This document shows, in pieces, positions 61,677-64,000 of a stretch of 64,000 nucleotides of DNA (position 1 is the first letter of the stretch; every line of letters begins with the position of its first letter). The stretch lies in assembly GCF_001956915.1 (NCBI RefSeq), contig NZ_MLJO01000021.1, positions 1 through 64,000 of the forward strand. The letters are read 5' to 3'. The position numbers and the translations under genes are program-made. Source of the stretch: Intrasporangium flavum. Lineage in GTDB: Bacteria; Actinomycetota; Actinomycetes; Actinomycetales; Dermatophilaceae. The notes beneath the pieces are model-generated. The model was not told where the DNA came from, ran no database searches, and was given only the letters and a program-made list of their open reading frames with translations.

Positions 61677-62526
61677 GGACGAGCGCGGTGAGGACGCGTC
61701 GGGCGATGGCGTCGTCGCCGTGCACCGTGAAGTGGAGGTCGTCGACCTCGCGGCGACCGGCCGCGCGCCGGGTCAGGGCGTCGGTCGTCAGCTGGATCGT
61801 CGTGACGTCGAGCTGCTCGTCACCGTCCGGGCGGTCCTGGCCGCTGAAGAGGGCCTCGCCGAACGGGCGACCGTCCTCGCCCGTGCACACCCGGACGCCG
61901 CCGCGTGCCTGGACGGGGCCGGTGACGTCGAGGACGACCGCGTGCCCCGCCTCGACGTCGGCCACCCGGGCCGCGACGCGCGGGAGCGCCTCGAGGATCT
62001 CCTGGGTGAAGACCGCGGCCGAGGGGGAGTCGAGGTCGCCGGGGCGGTCGAGGGCGCCGCGGATGTCCTGCTCGTGGCACCAGAGGTCGATGATCCGCCG
62101 CCGCAGCTGGAGGCCGAAGGTGGCCTCCGGCCCGAAGAACCCACCGATGACGGTGTCGAGGTCCGTGTCGGCGGCCCGCAGCGCCGCCATCCGCTCGGGG
62201 TGGAACTCGGCGAGCTCGGCCACGACCTCGCGGCCGGAGACGGCCCGGCGGCTCTCCACGTCCTGCTCGGTCAGCCGGCCGAGGTCGTTGCGGACGTGCG
62301 GGTAGTCGGGAACGTCGACCTGCGAGCGCCGCACCCCGGCGAAGGACTTCTCGGCCCCGACGACGTGCGAGAACTGGTCCTTGACGGTCCAGCCCGGGCA
62401 CTCGGTGTCGCGGTCGAAGTCCTCGTCGCGGCAGGCGTACCCGAGGTCGATGATCGAGCGGACGGTCTGGTCGAACGCGTCGAGCAGGCCGTCGCGGTCG
62501 ACGGGAGCGGCCGGGTGCATGGGCAT
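61666..62526 (-). CDS. Mycothiol-dependent maleylpyruvate isomerase family protein
   Basis: Protein of 286 residues. The N-terminal DinB-like four-helix domain has DAFDQTVRSIIDLGYACRDEDFDRDTECPGWTVKDQFSHVVGAEKSFAGV (metal-binding His in SHVVGAE) and later RRRIIDLWCHEQDIRGAL with the other His. The C-terminal domain is sterol-carrier-like (DVTGPVQARGGVRVCTGEDG ... DVTTIQLTTDALTRRAAGRR). Such enzymes use mycothiol as cofactor, a marker of actinobacteria. Substrate unknown. TAGTGT (62533-62538 complement) lies 6 nt from ATG 62526, suggesting a leaderless mRNA. Confidence 0.9.
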   Translation of the reverse strand: MPMHPAAPVDRDGLLDAFDQTVRSIIDLGYACRDEDFDRDTECPGWTVKDQFSHVVGAEKSFAGVRRSQVDVPDYPHVRNDLGRLTEQDVESRRAVSGREVVAELAEFHPERMAALRAADTDLDTVIGGFFGPEATFGLQLRRRIIDLWCHEQDIRGALDRPGDLDSPSAAVFTQEILEALPRVAARVADVEAGHAVVLDVTGPVQARGGVRVCTGEDGRPFGEALFSGQDRPDGDEQLDVTTIQLTTDALTRRAAGRREVDDLHFTVHGDDAIARRVLTALVLTH

Positions 62527-62532
62527 GGCTCC

Positions 62533-62546
62533 ACACTACTTACCCT
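62533..62546. promoter_or_regulatory. Divergent -10 boxes in a 26-nt gap
   Basis: Minus strand TAGTGT (62533-62538) ends 6 nt before ATG 62526; plus strand TACCCT (62541-62546) ends 6 nt before ATG 62553. Both genes are thus likely leaderless, with polymerase sites that overlap. Confidence 0.45.
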
Positions 62547-62552
62547 TGGAAC

Positions 62553-64000
62553 ATGCCCACCCTCCAAAGAGAGCGCTCGTCGACCGCACCGGTGGACCGC
62601 CTCTCCCGCCCGGCGTGGGCCGTCGCCGCGACCGTCGTCGTGGGCCTCGTCGCGTCGGTGCTCGCGGCCCGCTCCACCGGGGCCGCGGCCCCCCTGCCGG
62701 GTGGGCTCGTCGACGCCGGCCCCGGCGTGCGCTGGGCGCTCCCGCTCGTCCGTGTCGTCCACGACGTCGCCGCCGCGCTGACCGTCGGGTGCCTCCTGCT
62801 CGCCGCGACGATGGTGCCCGGCCGCACCCGGAAGGCCAGCGCCGCCCTCGACGAGCCGCGGCGGGCCGCGGCGCTGCGGGTCGTCGTCCCGGCCGCCTTC
62901 GTCTGGGCCGCGGCGGGTGTCACGGGCGCCGTGCTCGGCCTCGCCGACGCCGCGGGCATGCCGCTGTCCGACCCCGCCTTCGGCGGCCTGCTGCCCGAGC
63001 TGTGGACGATCGAGACGCTGCGCGTCGGCGTCATCAGCGCCGGGTGTGCCTTCGTCGTCGCGTCCGTGGCGGCCGTCGCCCGGTCGCGGGCCGCCGCGCT
63101 GTCGCTGCTCGTCGTCGCGACCGTCGGTGTGCTCGTCCTCGGCCTCGCCGGCCACGCGGGCGGGTCGGCCGACCACGAGACGGCCGTCAACTCCATCGCC
63201 ACGCACCTGCTCAGCGCCGCCCTGTGGGTGGGCGGCCTGCTCGCTCTCCTCGTCCTGTGGCGCTCGCTCGGCGACGCCGTCGGCGTCGTGGCACGGCGCT
63301 ACTCGAGCGTCGCCCTGTGGTGCTTCGTGGCCCTCGGGGTCTCCGGCGTCATGAACGCCTCGGTCCGGCTGGGCTCGCTCGCCGACCTCACGACGCCCTA
63401 CGGCGTGCTCCTCGTCGTCAAGACGCTCGCGTTCGTGGTCCTCGGCCTCGCCGGCGCCTGGCACCGGCGCGTCACCCTCGACCGCCTCGACGCGGACGTC
63501 GCGTCGCGGGGTGCCGACGCCGACGCCGGGGTCCCGCGCGGCCGGCTCTTCGTGCGCCTCGCGGTGGGGGAGACGCTCGTCATGGGGCTCGCGTTCGGCG
63601 TCGCCACGGCGTTGGCCCGCAGCCAGCCGCCGGTGCCCGAGACCGAGCCGAACCCGAGCCTGACCATGGCCCTGACCGGCTACCCGCCGCCGCCGGCACC
63701 CACCGCGCTGTCGTGGGTCACGGCGTGGCGCGTCGAGTGGCTCTTCCTCGCCACCGCGCTGCTCGCCGTCGGCCTGTACGTCGCGGGCGTCGTGCGCCTG
63801 CGCCGTCGCGGCGACGCCTGGCCGGTGCTGCGCGCCGTGTCGTGGGTCGCCGGCTGGGTGTTGTTCGCCTACGCGACCAACGGCGTCCTCGGGATCTACG
63901 GCCGGGTCGCGTTCTCGTGGCACATGACGCTGCACATGCTCGAGGCGATGGTCGTGCCGATCTTCCTCGTGCTCGGCGCGCCGGTCACCCTCGCGCTGCG
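62553..64000 (+). CDS. CopD-CtaG fusion membrane protein (copper uptake/cytochrome oxidase assembly type), 3' truncated by window
   Basis: Open frame from ATG 62553 to the window end, 482 residues visible. N-terminal CopD-like part: helices with VRVVHDVAAALTVGCLLLAATM, LGLAGHAGGSADHETAVNSIATHLLSAALWVGGLLALLVLW (His ligands) and VSGVMNASVRLGSLADLTTPYGVLLVVKTLAFVVLGLAGAWHRR. After about residue 385 the CtaG (caa3 assembly) part begins: WRVEWLFLATALLAVGLYVAGVVRLRRRGDAWP and FSWHMTLHMLEAMVVPIFLVLGAPVTLAL with conserved His. This fusion is common in actinobacteria and handles copper for cytochrome oxidase. Confidence 0.9.
   Translation, partial: MPTLQRERSSTAPVDRLSRPAWAVAATVVVGLVASVLAARSTGAAAPLPGGLVDAGPGVRWALPLVRVVHDVAAALTVGCLLLAATMVPGRTRKASAALDEPRRAAALRVVVPAAFVWAAAGVTGAVLGLADAAGMPLSDPAFGGLLPELWTIETLRVGVISAGCAFVVASVAAVARSRAAALSLLVVATVGVLVLGLAGHAGGSADHETAVNSIATHLLSAALWVGGLLALLVLWRSLGDAVGVVARRYSSVALWCFVALGVSGVMNASVRLGSLADLTTPYGVLLVVKTLAFVVLGLAGAWHRRVTLDRLDADVASRGADADAGVPRGRLFVRLAVGETLVMGLAFGVATALARSQPPVPETEPNPSLTMALTGYPPPPAPTALSWVTAWRVEWLFLATALLAVGLYVAGVVRLRRRGDAWPVLRAVSWVAGWVLFAYATNGVLGIYGRVAFSWHMTLHMLEAMVVPIFLVLGAPVTLAL

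Overview
The window is about 73% G+C by eye, densely coded, with many GTG starts and 1-4 nt start/stop overlaps. Gene content points to a high-GC actinomycete: a mycothiol-dependent maleylpyruvate isomerase-type protein, a deazaflavin-type nitroreductase, a SigB/SigF-type sigma factor, a GAF-ANTAR regulator and a conserved RDD/SpoIIM/DUF58/MoxR/DUF4350/DUF4129 block. Micrococcales, perhaps Intrasporangiaceae (Janibacter/Terrabacter-like), is my inference; no rRNA or tRNA gene is present to settle it.

Layout. 0-5.8 kb: end of an unknown gene, a secreted M19-like hydrolase with an F5/8C domain, a DUF402 protein, a LURP-one-related protein, a deazaflavin-type nitroreductase, and paaK. 5.9-8.7 kb: polar amino-acid ABC transporter operon. 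8.9-16.7 kb: RDD/SpoIIM divergent from the DUF58-MoxR-DUF4350-DUF4129-membrane protein operon. 16.9-24.7 kb: secreted ScyD-like protein, paaI-paaH, an NlpC/P60 lipoprotein, paaN, an MFS transporter and a DUF1304 protein. With paaK these are phenylacetate-type catabolic genes, but the ring epoxidase genes paaABCDE are absent. 24.7-30.6 kb: sbcC-sbcD, a holin-like membrane protein, 6-phosphofructokinase. 30.8-36.9 kb: hisC-type aminotransferase, three membrane proteins carrying four copies of one module, a VOC protein and an AAA ATPase. 36.9-44.9 kb: HxlR/SRPBCC pair, E1alpha-E1beta-E2 of a 2-oxoacid dehydrogenase, and a TetR/14-TM exporter pair. 44.9-52.3 kb: a large STAND/LuxR-type regulator with a defective P-loop, a DksA/TraR-like protein, an unidentified 501-residue protein, an M48 protease and an NRAMP transporter. 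52.4-55.4 kb: two acyl-CoA dehydrogenase subunits and a crotonase-fold protein. 55.6-64 kb: two MFS transporters (the second in an operon with MarR), GAF-ANTAR, sigma factor, mycothiol-dependent isomerase-type protein, and a CopD-CtaG fusion cut by the window end.

The most striking non-gene signals are: (1) the 8-bp palindrome GACGCGTC, which I counted 43 times, far more than one-base variants of the same composition and concentrated in intergenic DNA and flexible protein tails; (2) two copies, 36 kb apart, of a 66-bp palindromic element with a conserved loop; (3) a nested double palindrome between two convergent MFS genes; (4) palindromic operators over readable promoters at three regulator/target pairs (HxlR, TetR, MarR); and (5) several promoters whose -10 box lies 6-7 nt from a start codon, implying leaderless mRNAs.

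I see no CRISPR array, IS element, prophage or classical defence island. Counts and alignments were done by eye.
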